Part shown: piece by piece, positions 15,914 to 24,156 of the stretch | Numbering within the stretch: the stretch's first letter is position 1 | Layout: each line of letters starts with the position of its first letter | Origin: Acinetobacter johnsonii CIP 64.6 | GTDB taxonomy: Bacteria > Pseudomonadota > Gammaproteobacteria > Pseudomonadales > Moraxellaceae | Assembly: GCF_000368045.1 (NCBI RefSeq) | Contig: NZ_KB849234.1 | Span: 244,854-308,853 of the forward strand | Direction of reading: 5' to 3' | DNA length: 64,000 nucleotides | The notes under the pieces: generated by a model | Database searches by the model: none | What the model was told of the DNA's origin: nothing | Seen by the model: only the letters and a program-made list of their open reading frames with translations | Position numbers and translations under genes: made by a program

Positions 15914-16474
15914 ATGAACCCACATACTCTTTCATTGAAACAGGTTTTACTGCCGCTTCTTTTAGGTGGCAGCTTAATCCTCACAGGCTGTAATAAAGCC
16001 AATGAATCTGCTGAGCAAGATACCCTTTCGAACGATGATAAAATTCTGCAAGAACTCAGCTCTGAACCCGTCAAAAGTTTTGCTAAAACAGCCAATGATC
16101 CACACGATATTGCGCTCTTAGTCGACTATGACCAGCGCTTTAGTAGCATGAGTGATGAAATGGAAGATGAACTCATGAAAATGCGTGAGGCAGGCACGCT
16201 CACGGATGAGTTTGCAAAAACACGTCAACAAGACAATATTCAGTCTGCACTGAATATGCTGAAAGAGCTGGATTTAAAAACAGAACAAGGGCGCTACATT
16301 CAAACTCTGATGTACCAATATTGGGATAACCAAGCCAAAATCATCCAAGATAAAGCCGCAGCACCACATGATAACGTGAAAGGCCTCGGTGAGCTCATTC
16401 ATGCCCAAGAACAGCTTGAACACTGGCAGTCGCAGTACCCTAAAGCTCAAGATACGATGTCGACAGGCTACTAA
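15914..16474 (+). CDS. Hypothetical lipoprotein, 186 aa
   Basis: Signal peptide with a clear lipobox LILTGC (Cys at about residue 26) followed by an acidic, helix-rich mature part of about 160 residues. It contains heptad-like stretches (SMSDEMEDELMKMREAG, IQSALNMLKELDLKTE) suggesting a small helical bundle. No named family recognised. It lies 12 bases after the methyltransferase and ends at a terminator, so the two are likely co-transcribed, though no functional link is evident. Confidence 0.82.
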   Translation: MNPHTLSLKQVLLPLLLGGSLILTGCNKANESAEQDTLSNDDKILQELSSEPVKSFAKTANDPHDIALLVDYDQRFSSMSDEMEDELMKMREAGTLTDEFAKTRQQDNIQSALNMLKELDLKTEQGRYIQTLMYQYWDNQAKIIQDKAAAPHDNVKGLGELIHAQEQLEHWQSQYPKAQDTMSTGY

Positions 16475-16491
16475 CTCAATCTCGGACAAAG

Positions 16492-16515
16492 AAAAGGGAT
16501 CCGATGATCCCTTTT
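16492..16515. terminator. Bidirectional terminator
   Basis: A perfect 10-bp palindrome AAAAGGGATC / GATCCCTTTT with a 4-nt loop between convergent genes. Confidence 0.85.
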
Positions 16516-16532
16516 ACTTAAATCTTTTCTAA

Positions 16533-16946
16533 TTATGGGCGTTCAGCATATTGTGGTAATGCATCACAAATGTTGTCCCACTCAGCTTGAGACGCTACAA
16601 AAATATGCTGCGTCGGCTTTTGCAGTAACGGGGTATCTAAAGTGCCAATACGCAAACGGTAAAACTCAGGTGTTTCAGCTTTAATACTGATCAAAGGTGA
16701 ACCACAGTTGCCACAGAAACAACGCTCTGTGCCTGCACTCGATGCATATTTTTTTACGACGTCCTGACCAGAGGTCAGTTTAAAATCCGCCTTAGCAATC
16801 GGTGCATTGGTTGCATAGGCCGTTCCATTGGCCTTTCGACATTTTTGACAATGGCATTGAATAATATCGCCAATCGGCCCATCAATTTGATAAGTCACTG
16901 CACCGCATAGGCAACTGCCCACATACTGCTGAAGATCCGACATCAT
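16533..16946 (-). CDS. GFA family protein (glutathione-dependent formaldehyde-activating fold)
   Basis: A 137-aa zinc protein of the GFA/CENP-V family. The conserved cysteine sets are all present: SCLCGAV (C12, C14), CHCQKC (C31, C33, C36) and CFCGNCGSP (C76, C78, C81), enough for the usual two zinc sites. The family name comes from S-(hydroxymethyl)glutathione synthase, but most members have no proven activity, so this is a fold call rather than an enzyme call. The ribosome site AAGGAG fits either of two adjacent ATGs. Confidence 0.9.
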   Translation of the reverse strand: MMSDLQQYVGSCLCGAVTYQIDGPIGDIIQCHCQKCRKANGTAYATNAPIAKADFKLTSGQDVVKKYASSAGTERCFCGNCGSPLISIKAETPEFYRLRIGTLDTPLLQKPTQHIFVASQAEWDNICDALPQYAERP

Positions 16947-17001
16947 GACGCTCCTTGAATTTTTTATTCAAATTAGCACAGCTGATTTTCAGTTGCATCG
17001 C

Positions 17002-18213
17002 TTATGGCGATTTTTTTGCCACATTCAAATACTGCATCACACCCTCACCTGCGGCACGTCCTGTTGCAAAACATGCCGTGAGTAAGTAGCCCCCTGTGGG
17101 TGCATCCCAGTCCAACATTTCCCCACATAAAAAAACAGCGGGATTGGATTTTAATTGTAGCTGCGGGTTCAGGCCTTTACGGCGCACACCGCCAGCACAA
17201 CTTATGGCTTCTTCAATCGGACGAAAACCAGTTAAAGGAATCTGTAATTGCTTCACCTGCTGCGCCAATTGTTCAGGGTAATTCCAGTGTTCTTTTGCAA
17301 CTAACTCTCGCACTAAACTGGCCTTGGCTGCATCTAAACCTGCTTTACGCCAAACATTACTTAAAGACTGTTTTTTCGTAGGTTTCAGGCGCACAGCCAA
17401 TTCTTGAACAGTGACATCTGGCAGTAAATCAAGCGTTAACACTAAAGGTTGGAGCTGTTTTTGCTGCGCACGCAGCGCTCGACCTTGCTTATAGACCAAA
17501 CCACTTTCTAAGCCATAATGGGTGATGACGATATCGCCCATACTTTTTTCGGCATCGCCCATCCATGCTGCGATACGTTTCAGTGGCTGACCAAAGACGG
17601 GTTGCATATAGGTAGACCATTCATGTTCTACCCCAGCATTGCTGGCTTGAAAAGGCTCAATTTCATCGGCCTCCAACCAGTTTTGCCAAGCGCCATCGCT
17701 ACCGAGCTGAGACCATGACACCGCTCCGCAAGCCAAGACAATCGCATCATAGCTCTGGCTGCGCACTTGATCACTAAGCAAAGACTTGATTTCAAGTGTA
17801 TGTTCTTTGAGGCTGAGGCATTGATGACGATAGTAAAACTTGATGCCTGACTCAACCAAGCGTTTCAACCATGCACGTAATAAAGGCGCGGCTTTCATTT
17901 CAATCGGGAAAATACGACCAGACGTTCCGACATAGGACTCAATGCCTAAACCTTTCATCCATGCTTGAATCCATGTGGCATCCCACTTACGAATCCAAGG
18001 TGCCAACCATTCGGCTTGATCATAACGACCGATAAACTGCTCCACAGGTTCGGCATGAGAGATATTTAGTCCTGTTTTACCCGCCATCAGGAACTTACGT
18101 GCAGCAGATGGTTTTTGTTCAAACACATCGACCTGAACATCATATTGGCTCAACACTTCTGCTGCCATCAAACCGGCTGGGCCCGCCCCAATAATTGCAA
18201 TACGCTTTGGCAT
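17002..18213 (-). CDS. NAD(P)/FAD-dependent oxidoreductase (HI0933/TIGR03862 type)
   Basis: A 403-aa flavoprotein. The N-terminal dinucleotide-binding loop is IGAGPAGLMAAEVL, followed by the family segment KFLMAGKTGLNISH and a C-terminal FAD contact around CGEMLDWDAPTGGYLL, both typical of the HI0933-like group of uncharacterised flavoproteins. It is cytoplasmic and full length. The preceding methyltransferase gene ends only 3 bases before its start, so they form an operon. The substrate is unknown. Confidence 0.88.
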   Translation of the reverse strand: MPKRIAIIGAGPAGLMAAEVLSQYDVQVDVFEQKPSAARKFLMAGKTGLNISHAEPVEQFIGRYDQAEWLAPWIRKWDATWIQAWMKGLGIESYVGTSGRIFPIEMKAAPLLRAWLKRLVESGIKFYYRHQCLSLKEHTLEIKSLLSDQVRSQSYDAIVLACGAVSWSQLGSDGAWQNWLEADEIEPFQASNAGVEHEWSTYMQPVFGQPLKRIAAWMGDAEKSMGDIVITHYGLESGLVYKQGRALRAQQKQLQPLVLTLDLLPDVTVQELAVRLKPTKKQSLSNVWRKAGLDAAKASLVRELVAKEHWNYPEQLAQQVKQLQIPLTGFRPIEEAISCAGGVRRKGLNPQLQLKSNPAVFLCGEMLDWDAPTGGYLLTACFATGRAAGEGVMQYLNVAKKSP

Positions 18214-18216
18214 GAT

Positions 18217-18870
18217 TTATTCAGCTTGATCCGAAGCTTGCGCCTGCGGGTTCTGACCTTGCAAAGCCTGAAACGCATCAAAACGCGTGCGATAACCTTC
18301 AGGTTTGGTGATGATCAACTGTTGGCAGAGCTCGCCTCGTTCTAAATATTTAATTTCAAAATGCGTCCTCGCAGAACTATCCGCGATGCGCTCTTTTACA
18401 AACGGTAACTTCCACACCTCAATCAACTGTTGCTGTGCTTCTTCAATATATTCTGGAATATTACTGGCTAACGTAATTTGTCCGCCCACTTGTAAACGTG
18501 AAATCAGAAACTCAAAAAACGGCATATTCAACCAGCGCTGCGCAGGATTATGCGGTTCAGGATTAGGATAAAGAATAAAGAATTGTTCAACCTGCTGCGG
18601 TTGTAAGGCATGCACCACCCAAGGCAGAGCATCGGCATGTACCAGCTGTAAATTCTGCTGACCTTCTAAGCCATGTTGTTTCTGCATCGCCACAAACTTT
18701 TCACGGGTACGCTCAACCGCAATCAGCTTTTTCTCAGGATGATTGGCCGTAAACAATAAAGCATGTTTACCCTTGCCCGCCCCAATTTCCACACACAGTG
18801 GATCAGGACTGATCATTTGAAAATCACGAGGCGCATGCATACGCTGGGCTTGAAATTGACGAATCGGCAT
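18217..18870 (-). CDS. TrmB-like tRNA (guanine-N7)-methyltransferase family protein
   Basis: A 217-aa SAM methyltransferase. The start of the domain, LCVEIGAGKGKHALL, and the following ERTREKF match the TrmB family (m7G46 of tRNA). However, the usual catalytic-loop block FPDPWPKKRH is replaced by a divergent LYPNPEPHNPAQRW, so this may be a second, specialised member and not the canonical TrmB; another copy elsewhere in the genome would be expected. It is the first gene of a two-gene operon with the flavoprotein. Confidence 0.75.
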   Translation of the reverse strand: MPIRQFQAQRMHAPRDFQMISPDPLCVEIGAGKGKHALLFTANHPEKKLIAVERTREKFVAMQKQHGLEGQQNLQLVHADALPWVVHALQPQQVEQFFILYPNPEPHNPAQRWLNMPFFEFLISRLQVGGQITLASNIPEYIEEAQQQLIEVWKLPFVKERIADSSARTHFEIKYLERGELCQQLIITKPEGYRTRFDAFQALQGQNPQAQASDQAE

Positions 18871-18961
18871 AATCAGATCAAACTAAGAAAAAACCGCATC
18901 AGTCTAACAACTGCCAACGTTTTTGCCTATTTCAATCCGAAAATTTTATCTGGAGCCGATC

Positions 18962-19135
18962 ATGCCACACACTTTCCCTTGTCCCCGTTGTGGAGAAATG
19001 AGTCAATGGGAAGACAACGCCTTTCGTCCTTTTTGTTCTGAACGCTGCAAACTGATCGACTTAGGTGCATGGGCCAATGATGAATATCGCCTCCCAACGC
19101 AAGATGCACCGCAGGCAGAAAATTCAGAAGAATAA
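18962..19135 (+). CDS. yacG: DNA gyrase inhibitor YacG
   Basis: A 57-aa zinc protein with the YacG four-cysteine site C7-x2-C10...C25-x3-C29 (CPRCG, CSERCK) and the family ending LIDLGAWANDEYRLP. In E. coli YacG binds the GyrB C-terminus and blocks DNA binding. The ATG at 18962 with TGGAG a few bases upstream was chosen over an earlier in-frame ATG, which would add 13 non-family residues. Acidic tail (QAENSEE) as in relatives. Confidence 0.93.
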   Translation: MPHTFPCPRCGEMSQWEDNAFRPFCSERCKLIDLGAWANDEYRLPTQDAPQAENSEE

Positions 19136-19163
19136 TATGTTTAATTTCATGATATTTTTCATA

Positions 19164-19211
19164 TTTTAAGCGAAATTGTTCATTATTTAATATCTTAATA
19201 TTCGCTTAAAA
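19164..19211. promoter_or_regulatory. Inverted repeat with candidate promoter before the 59-aa gene
   Basis: TTTTAAGCGAA (19164-19174) and its exact complement TTCGCTTAAAA (19201-19211) are 26 bases apart. The right arm overlaps a plausible -35 region 16 bases before TATACT (19227-19232). The arrangement suits a dimeric repressor site, but this is inference. Confidence 0.45.
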
Positions 19212-19299
19212 AGAAAACTCATCAACTATACTCCCCCCAAATTGGTACATGCTCACAGCATGATCAGGTCACAAAAATAACATCCTAAAGGGGGATAAG

Positions 19300-19479
19300 A
19301 TGAACATCCTGTGTAAGGCTATTGTTTTAATTGGCGTTTTACTCGCGATCTGTCTATTTAGTTTTGGCATCTATATGCAAGATCTGTTGATCCTCTCGGT
19401 TGGACTATTAGTGGCCTTATTCTCTATCGTGTTTGCTCTAGAAACCCAACACATTTTGAATAATCCATTTCGCAAATAA
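19300..19479 (+). CDS. Small two-helix membrane protein, 59 aa
   Basis: A short open frame with an excellent ribosome site (AAAGGGGG, 6 bases before the ATG) encodes a 59-aa peptide that is nearly all hydrophobic. One helix covers residues 8-25 (IVLIGVLLAICLFSF region) and a second 29-46 (LLILSVGLLVALFSIVF), followed by a short polar, basic end (NNPFRK). It is probably an inner-membrane peptide. It has its own candidate promoter and a perfect terminator starting at the stop codon, so it is an independent transcription unit. No family recognised. Confidence 0.75.
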   Translation: MNILCKAIVLIGVLLAICLFSFGIYMQDLLILSVGLLVALFSIVFALETQHILNNPFRK

Positions 19480-19506
19480 AAAAGTCAGCAGCTGCTGACT
19501 TTTTTA
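19478..19506. terminator. Perfect palindromic terminator
   Basis: AGTCAGCAGCTGCTGACT flanked by six A and six T; it can end both the 59-aa gene and the convergent hydrolase gene. Confidence 0.92.
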
Positions 19507-19530
19507 TTTTTCAATGAGAACACAAAGCGC

Positions 19531-20175
19531 TTAGCCTGCTTTTCCTGCCACAAAAGGGTTATGTTGTTTTTCAAAACCAATGGTACTGATTGGACCATGT
19601 CCTGAAATGAACTGCGTCTCATCGGGTAAGCTAAAGCATTCACGCTGAATAGAGTCAATCAACTGCTGATGATTGCCACGCGGAAAGTCGGTACGACCAA
19701 TGGAGCCTTTAAACAACACATCGCCGGTCCACAGCAGACCATAGTTTTTGTTATAAAACATCACATGACCCGGAGTATGTCCAGGGGCAAAACGTACTTC
19801 AAACGCTTCATCTCCCAGTTTAAGGACTTCACCGCCTTCAAGCCATGTCGTGACATCTATCTTATCAGGAATAGGAAAACCATAACGCTGCGAGACTTCT
19901 TGGATCATATCCAACCAAAAGGCATCTTCTTTATGCGGGCCAATCACAGGGACATCCCACAGTTTTTTTAATGCCCCGACTGCTCCAGCATGATCTAAAT
20001 GCCCGTGCGTCAACCACAGCGCTTTTACTGTCAAACCCAACGCTTCGATTTCTGCTTTAAGTTTTTCAGGTTCTCCACCTGCATCAATTAAAATTGCTTC
20101 TTTACTGTCACTGTCCCAAACAATGGAACAGTTCTGTTGAAATGCCGTTACAGGCACAATTTTAACTTGCAACAT
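19531..20175 (-). CDS. MBL-fold hydrolase, glyoxalase II-like (YcbL type)
   Basis: A 214-aa metallo-beta-lactamase-fold enzyme. The metal motif T-H-x-H-x-D-H is present as LTHGHLDHAGA (about 55-65), with further ligands His in FAPGHTPGH, Asp in WTGDVLF and His near SGHGP. The short length, without the C-terminal glyoxalase II extension, matches the YcbL/GloC type II glyoxalase II group, which splits S-D-lactoylglutathione. The substrate is inferred from the family. It follows hemH by 12 bases on the same strand, so they are probably co-transcribed. Confidence 0.88.
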   Translation of the reverse strand: MLQVKIVPVTAFQQNCSIVWDSDSKEAILIDAGGEPEKLKAEIEALGLTVKALWLTHGHLDHAGAVGALKKLWDVPVIGPHKEDAFWLDMIQEVSQRYGFPIPDKIDVTTWLEGGEVLKLGDEAFEVRFAPGHTPGHVMFYNKNYGLLWTGDVLFKGSIGRTDFPRGNHQQLIDSIQRECFSLPDETQFISGHGPISTIGFEKQHNPFVAGKAG

Positions 20176-20187
20176 AGAGTGTCAACC

Positions 20188-21210
20188 TCAATTCATTTTG
20201 CTGGCTAATGTCTGTTTTAAGGCATCAAGATTAGCTTGAACCAGCGTATTGAGCAATTGCAAATGATCTCCGCGGCTGTTCAAGGCTGGAATATATTGAT
20301 ACCGCTCTCCACCTTGAGACAAAAACAATTCAGCATTCTGAATCGCCAGTTCCTCTAAAGTTTCTAAGCAATCCGCTGAAAATGCAGGACTCATAATTTG
20401 CACCGATTTCACTCCTTGCTCTGCCCATTCGGTCAATAAGGCATCGGTATACGGTTTCACCCATTCTTGCTTGCCAAAGCGAGATTGGAAACTGATCGCC
20501 CATTCATCTTCCACTAGGCCTAACTCTGCCGCCACCAACTGCCCCGTGATACGGCAACGGTCGGCATAGGGATCACCCTTATCGGCATAAGGCTGTGGAA
20601 TACCATGGAAAGACATTAACAGCTTTTCAGTCACTCCATGTTCAGCACGGAAATCGCGCACACTTTGCGCTAAAGCCTGAATGTATAACGGGTGCTGATA
20701 ATAATCACGAATAATACTCAGCCCTGGCAAATTGCGCTGCTTTGGAATCCACTTTGCGAAAGCATCATATAAGGGCGCGCTAGATGTCGCCGAGTACTGC
20801 GGAAATAAAGGAAAAAGGACGATGTGATCTTGCGGGTTTTGACTCAACTCAGCAAGTAAAGGCTGAATGCCTGGATTACCATAGGTCATCGCAGGAACAA
20901 TATTCAACTCAAACTCGGGGTATTGCAAAATCAACTGCTGTTGTAACGCGGCCACTTGAGTCAGCAAAATTTCTCGCATTGGAGAATCGCTGCCCCACAC
21001 CATCTCATAAGCATGGGCAACGCGTTTCGGGCGAAACGGCAAAATAAATAAACGGAGAATAATTTGCCAAAGCGGTTTGGGAATTTCAATCACCCGCTGG
21101 TCTGACAAAAACTGATCCAAAAAGCGACGCACTGCTGAAGCTGTCGGTGCATCAGGCGTTCCCAAATTTGCCAAAATAACAGTAACTTTTGCTTTTGTTG
21201 CAGTAGACAT
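20188..21210 (-). CDS. hemH: Ferrochelatase
   Basis: A 340-aa protein of the last haem-synthesis step, inserting Fe2+ into protoporphyrin IX. Family blocks are clear: VILANLGTPDAPT at the N-terminus, SFHGIPQPYADKGDPY containing the active-site His, and the C-terminal PAFSADCLETLEEL with the conserved acidic residues. Full length for a bacterial HemH without the Fe-S extension. It is the first gene of a likely two-gene unit with the MBL hydrolase. Confidence 0.96.
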   Translation of the reverse strand: MSTATKAKVTVILANLGTPDAPTASAVRRFLDQFLSDQRVIEIPKPLWQIILRLFILPFRPKRVAHAYEMVWGSDSPMREILLTQVAALQQQLILQYPEFELNIVPAMTYGNPGIQPLLAELSQNPQDHIVLFPLFPQYSATSSAPLYDAFAKWIPKQRNLPGLSIIRDYYQHPLYIQALAQSVRDFRAEHGVTEKLLMSFHGIPQPYADKGDPYADRCRITGQLVAAELGLVEDEWAISFQSRFGKQEWVKPYTDALLTEWAEQGVKSVQIMSPAFSADCLETLEELAIQNAELFLSQGGERYQYIPALNSRGDHLQLLNTLVQANLDALKQTLASKMN

Positions 21211-21279
21211 TCAACCCTCGTGGCTCGTTTTCGAATGTCTCTACTGTAACAGTTTTCAGTTCATTATCTAAATGGATAA

Positions 21280-22305
21280 CTACGAAGATTGAAATTGAAA
21301 AGGCCGATCCTTTTCCAATAAATTACTCTCCAAAAGTTTCATCGCCTTCGGGGTCAACTGCCAGAGCATGCGCTGACGATCATCTCGACCCGACTGAACA
21401 ATCCAATCATTTTGACGCATTTGCATTTTAATACTGTGCAAAGCACGAATATTAATTTGCGAGCGTGCAACAGCATGGGCACGAGGCATTTCTAGACGCG
21501 CATCATTCAAACCAGTTTCGTTTAAATACTCATTTATGCGTTTGGAGAAATACTCTTCAGGAGTTGGGTGAATAAAGGTTGTCCCCAAAACAGAGAGTAA
21601 TTGCGCCCAAGTCATCTGCTTTTGAATTTTCAGCTCTTTGAAGTTGCCATCTTGATAGGCATGCATCCGATAATCAAAGGCAAAAAATTCATGCATAGCC
21701 ACTTTGGGTAAAGACAAAAATGGATCGACTTCACGTTTACCCGCTTCAGTTTCCAGTTGCACCAGTTTGGCTTTAAGTTTATCTATTTCATCATGCAACA
21801 CTTGGGTGTTCTGCGGACGTACCCAACCCGATACAGGATAGCGCTCTAGCATTTGCGTCATATTCAAACGAACGGCCATTTCCAAGTCACGCATGGTGCG
21901 ATAAGTGAAAACCTGATCGACTTCGTTTTGCAGCAGTTTTCTAAACTCTTTGAATTTTTCACGCAGCTCAGCTTTGTCGTCATGTAAACATAACTCACGG
22001 GCATCAGGATCATCATGCATAAATACAATAATCGGCTTTTGTTTGGTGACCGCATAAATGTATTCAAGGTGCATATACCCCACGCCTGACACAGACTGCT
22101 CACCATATTTGCTGCCCAGCAACAATATGACATAGTCACAGTCATCGATCTGACGGCGTGCAAAAGCCGTTGAAAGTGGTGTCCGTTGTTCTAATCCCCA
22201 AGAAAAAAATCCCATGCCCACTAAAGTTTGGGCCAAAATGATCCGCTCTGGTTGCATCTCGCTTCCAGAAGTGGTTATAAACACTTGATAACGCTTATCG
22301 AGCAT
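21280..22305 (-). CDS. DUF4062 domain-containing protein, 341 aa
   Basis: The first ~95 residues match the DUF4062 pattern: YQVFITTSGSEMQPERI, a middle FARRQIDDCDYVILLLGSKYGE, then GYMHLEYIYAV. This domain resembles TIR/SLOG-like nucleotide-binding folds and often opens STAND-type or signalling proteins. Here it is followed by a helical, coiled-coil-like segment (about 172-190) and a ~120-residue C-terminal region without NTPase motifs; that end may bind DNA or protein. No membrane segment. It sits alone between hemH and murI, so no operon partner helps to define the role. Function unknown. Confidence 0.8.
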   Translation of the reverse strand: MLDKRYQVFITTSGSEMQPERIILAQTLVGMGFFSWGLEQRTPLSTAFARRQIDDCDYVILLLGSKYGEQSVSGVGYMHLEYIYAVTKQKPIIVFMHDDPDARELCLHDDKAELREKFKEFRKLLQNEVDQVFTYRTMRDLEMAVRLNMTQMLERYPVSGWVRPQNTQVLHDEIDKLKAKLVQLETEAGKREVDPFLSLPKVAMHEFFAFDYRMHAYQDGNFKELKIQKQMTWAQLLSVLGTTFIHPTPEEYFSKRINEYLNETGLNDARLEMPRAHAVARSQINIRALHSIKMQMRQNDWIVQSGRDDRQRMLWQLTPKAMKLLESNLLEKDRPFQFQSS

Positions 22306-22436
22306 CGGTTATCCTCATTATTCTTCGCAGCATCCCATCCCCCAAATTCCATTAGATAGACACTGCGACTAACTCAAGCATATTAGGTTGCAATTTTTGA
22401 CTATATATCAAAATACTCGGCTTATTTGTTTAAAAA

Positions 22437-23306
22437 TTAATCAGATATATTTGAAATAGTCCAATTTAGTTCTGGTTCAAGCAAAAGTTGTAAGATAGGT
22501 CTCAAACTTTCTGCATTATTTCCACTGACATAACATTCAATTCGAACATCACCATCATGATTTTGTTCAAATAATAACTCATTTTTGATTAAAATACGGG
22601 CTGTTTGTCGTGCAACTGCCAGTCCAGAGTCAATTAATGTCAGTTTCTGACCAAAAATAGATTGTATCGCTATTTTCAAAAAAGGGTAATGGGTACAGCC
22701 TAAAACTAAGTAATCTGCACCCTGATCAACAACGGGTTGTAAAATATCTTTTAACGTGGCTAAACATGCCGCACTCATCTGTGCGCCGCTTTCAACAAAA
22801 GGTACTAAATCTAAGCAGGTCACTGGAATCACCGTGACTCCCGAAGGCTGTGCAAACTTATCAACCACATCTTTAATGAGCTGCCCGCGAAAGGTCGCAG
22901 GGGTCGCTAGAACAGCTACTGTTTTGGATTTGCTTTGCAATACCGCAGGTTTTAGGGCAGGAACAAGGCCGATAATCGGGAAGTTGTCGCCATAGTGCTC
23001 GCGTAAATAATCCAAACTAAAGGCTGAAGCAGTATTACACGCCACAACTGCAACCTTACAGCCTTTGCGGTAAAGCCACTCAATCGCTTGTGCAGTCAAT
23101 TTTCGGATATTTTGATCATTGCGCGGCCCATAAGGCACATGTGCGGTATCGGCAAAATAAATAAATCGTTCATGCGGTAAATGCTTGGCAATTTCTTGAG
23201 CGATGGATAAGCCACCTATCCCCGAATCAAATATCCCGATTGGCGCATTGGCTGTCGCTTTTGGCATGGGGTTGATCAGAGGAAATAAGGGCTGAATGGC
23301 ACTCAT
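22437..23306 (-). CDS. murI: Glutamate racemase
   Basis: A 289-aa enzyme making D-glutamate for peptidoglycan. The signature GIFDSGIGGLS and both catalytic cysteines are present, in VVACNTASA and LGCTHYPF. The first ~22 residues precede the conserved start and contain an alternative ATG at 23267, so the true start may be slightly downstream. It is followed about 130 bases on by the DUF4062 gene, probably as a separate unit. Confidence 0.95.
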   Translation of the reverse strand: MSAIQPLFPLINPMPKATANAPIGIFDSGIGGLSIAQEIAKHLPHERFIYFADTAHVPYGPRNDQNIRKLTAQAIEWLYRKGCKVAVVACNTASAFSLDYLREHYGDNFPIIGLVPALKPAVLQSKSKTVAVLATPATFRGQLIKDVVDKFAQPSGVTVIPVTCLDLVPFVESGAQMSAACLATLKDILQPVVDQGADYLVLGCTHYPFLKIAIQSIFGQKLTLIDSGLAVARQTARILIKNELLFEQNHDGDVRIECYVSGNNAESLRPILQLLLEPELNWTISNISD

Positions 23307-23353
23307 GAGAACTCGTTGCAGTATAAAGTTAAAAGATCAATCAAGCTTAAACC

Positions 23354-23974
23354 TCAGGTGCCTAATTGCAATAGCAAATCACCACTTTGTAAGCACAGTT
23401 TGACCTGACCCTCCGCATCGTCGCTTAGCTCACCCATTTCCACCAAATGAAAAAAAGCAGCACGCTGAATCAGTGCATTGATGCCAAAGCGAACATACAC
23501 ATAAGGGCGTAGCTCCCCTTGGAAGGCACGCATAAAAATGGGATGCTCTTCATCAACAATCACCACATCATGTGTGGTCGTGGTCAGTTGTAGGTAGATT
23601 TTTCCTGCAATTTCGACTTGATCGACCTGATTGACAAATAAAGGTTCATCTTCAACCTCGATTTCAATCTGCTCGACAGGGGTTTTGAGATAAAACTTAT
23701 CTTCTTCTTTCCAAAGTACCGTTGCAAACAGCTCAATCATGGCTGGACGTTTGATCAATTGACCTTCGTGCCACCATTCTCCATTGGCTAAAACCTTCAA
23801 ATCCATTGCGCCACAATGCTTTGGTTGCCATTGATCTAAAGGGGGGATTGACCTTTTGTGACCGGACTGTCCATCTTTTATGTATTGTGCAATATCGGTT
23901 AAGTTTTTATTATCAGCAATAGCTACTTTTTTCGTCGGATTTGCTGAGTTGTGCTGCTTATCCATAAAATTCAT
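23354..23974 (-). CDS. DUF1285 domain-containing protein
   Basis: A 206-aa cytoplasmic protein. After a 25-residue polar leader it shows the DUF1285 pattern: a W-x-P-x-x-C-G-A-M-D-L-K-V segment (WQPKHCGAMDLKV), then NGEWWHEGQLIKRPAMIELFATVLW and FYLKTPVEQIEIEVED. The family has a two-domain beta-rich structure but no assigned function. Upstream of murI on the same strand with a 47-base gap. Confidence 0.88.
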   Translation of the reverse strand: MNFMDKQHNSANPTKKVAIADNKNLTDIAQYIKDGQSGHKRSIPPLDQWQPKHCGAMDLKVLANGEWWHEGQLIKRPAMIELFATVLWKEEDKFYLKTPVEQIEIEVEDEPLFVNQVDQVEIAGKIYLQLTTTTHDVVIVDEEHPIFMRAFQGELRPYVYVRFGINALIQRAAFFHLVEMGELSDDAEGQVKLCLQSGDLLLQLGT

Positions 23975-24156
23975 GCCTGTCTGACGGAAAAATAATATGA
24001 TTCAGCCAATTGGCTAGAACTCGGTTTAAACCTATACTAGCTCACAATATAAAAGACACGATGATAAATTTTGTGTCTGGGAACTAAGAACACTCATGGC
24101 AGCACCGTTCTTTGAGTCAAAACGGTTGCCACCTTTAACCATATGAGGAGTCCTAC

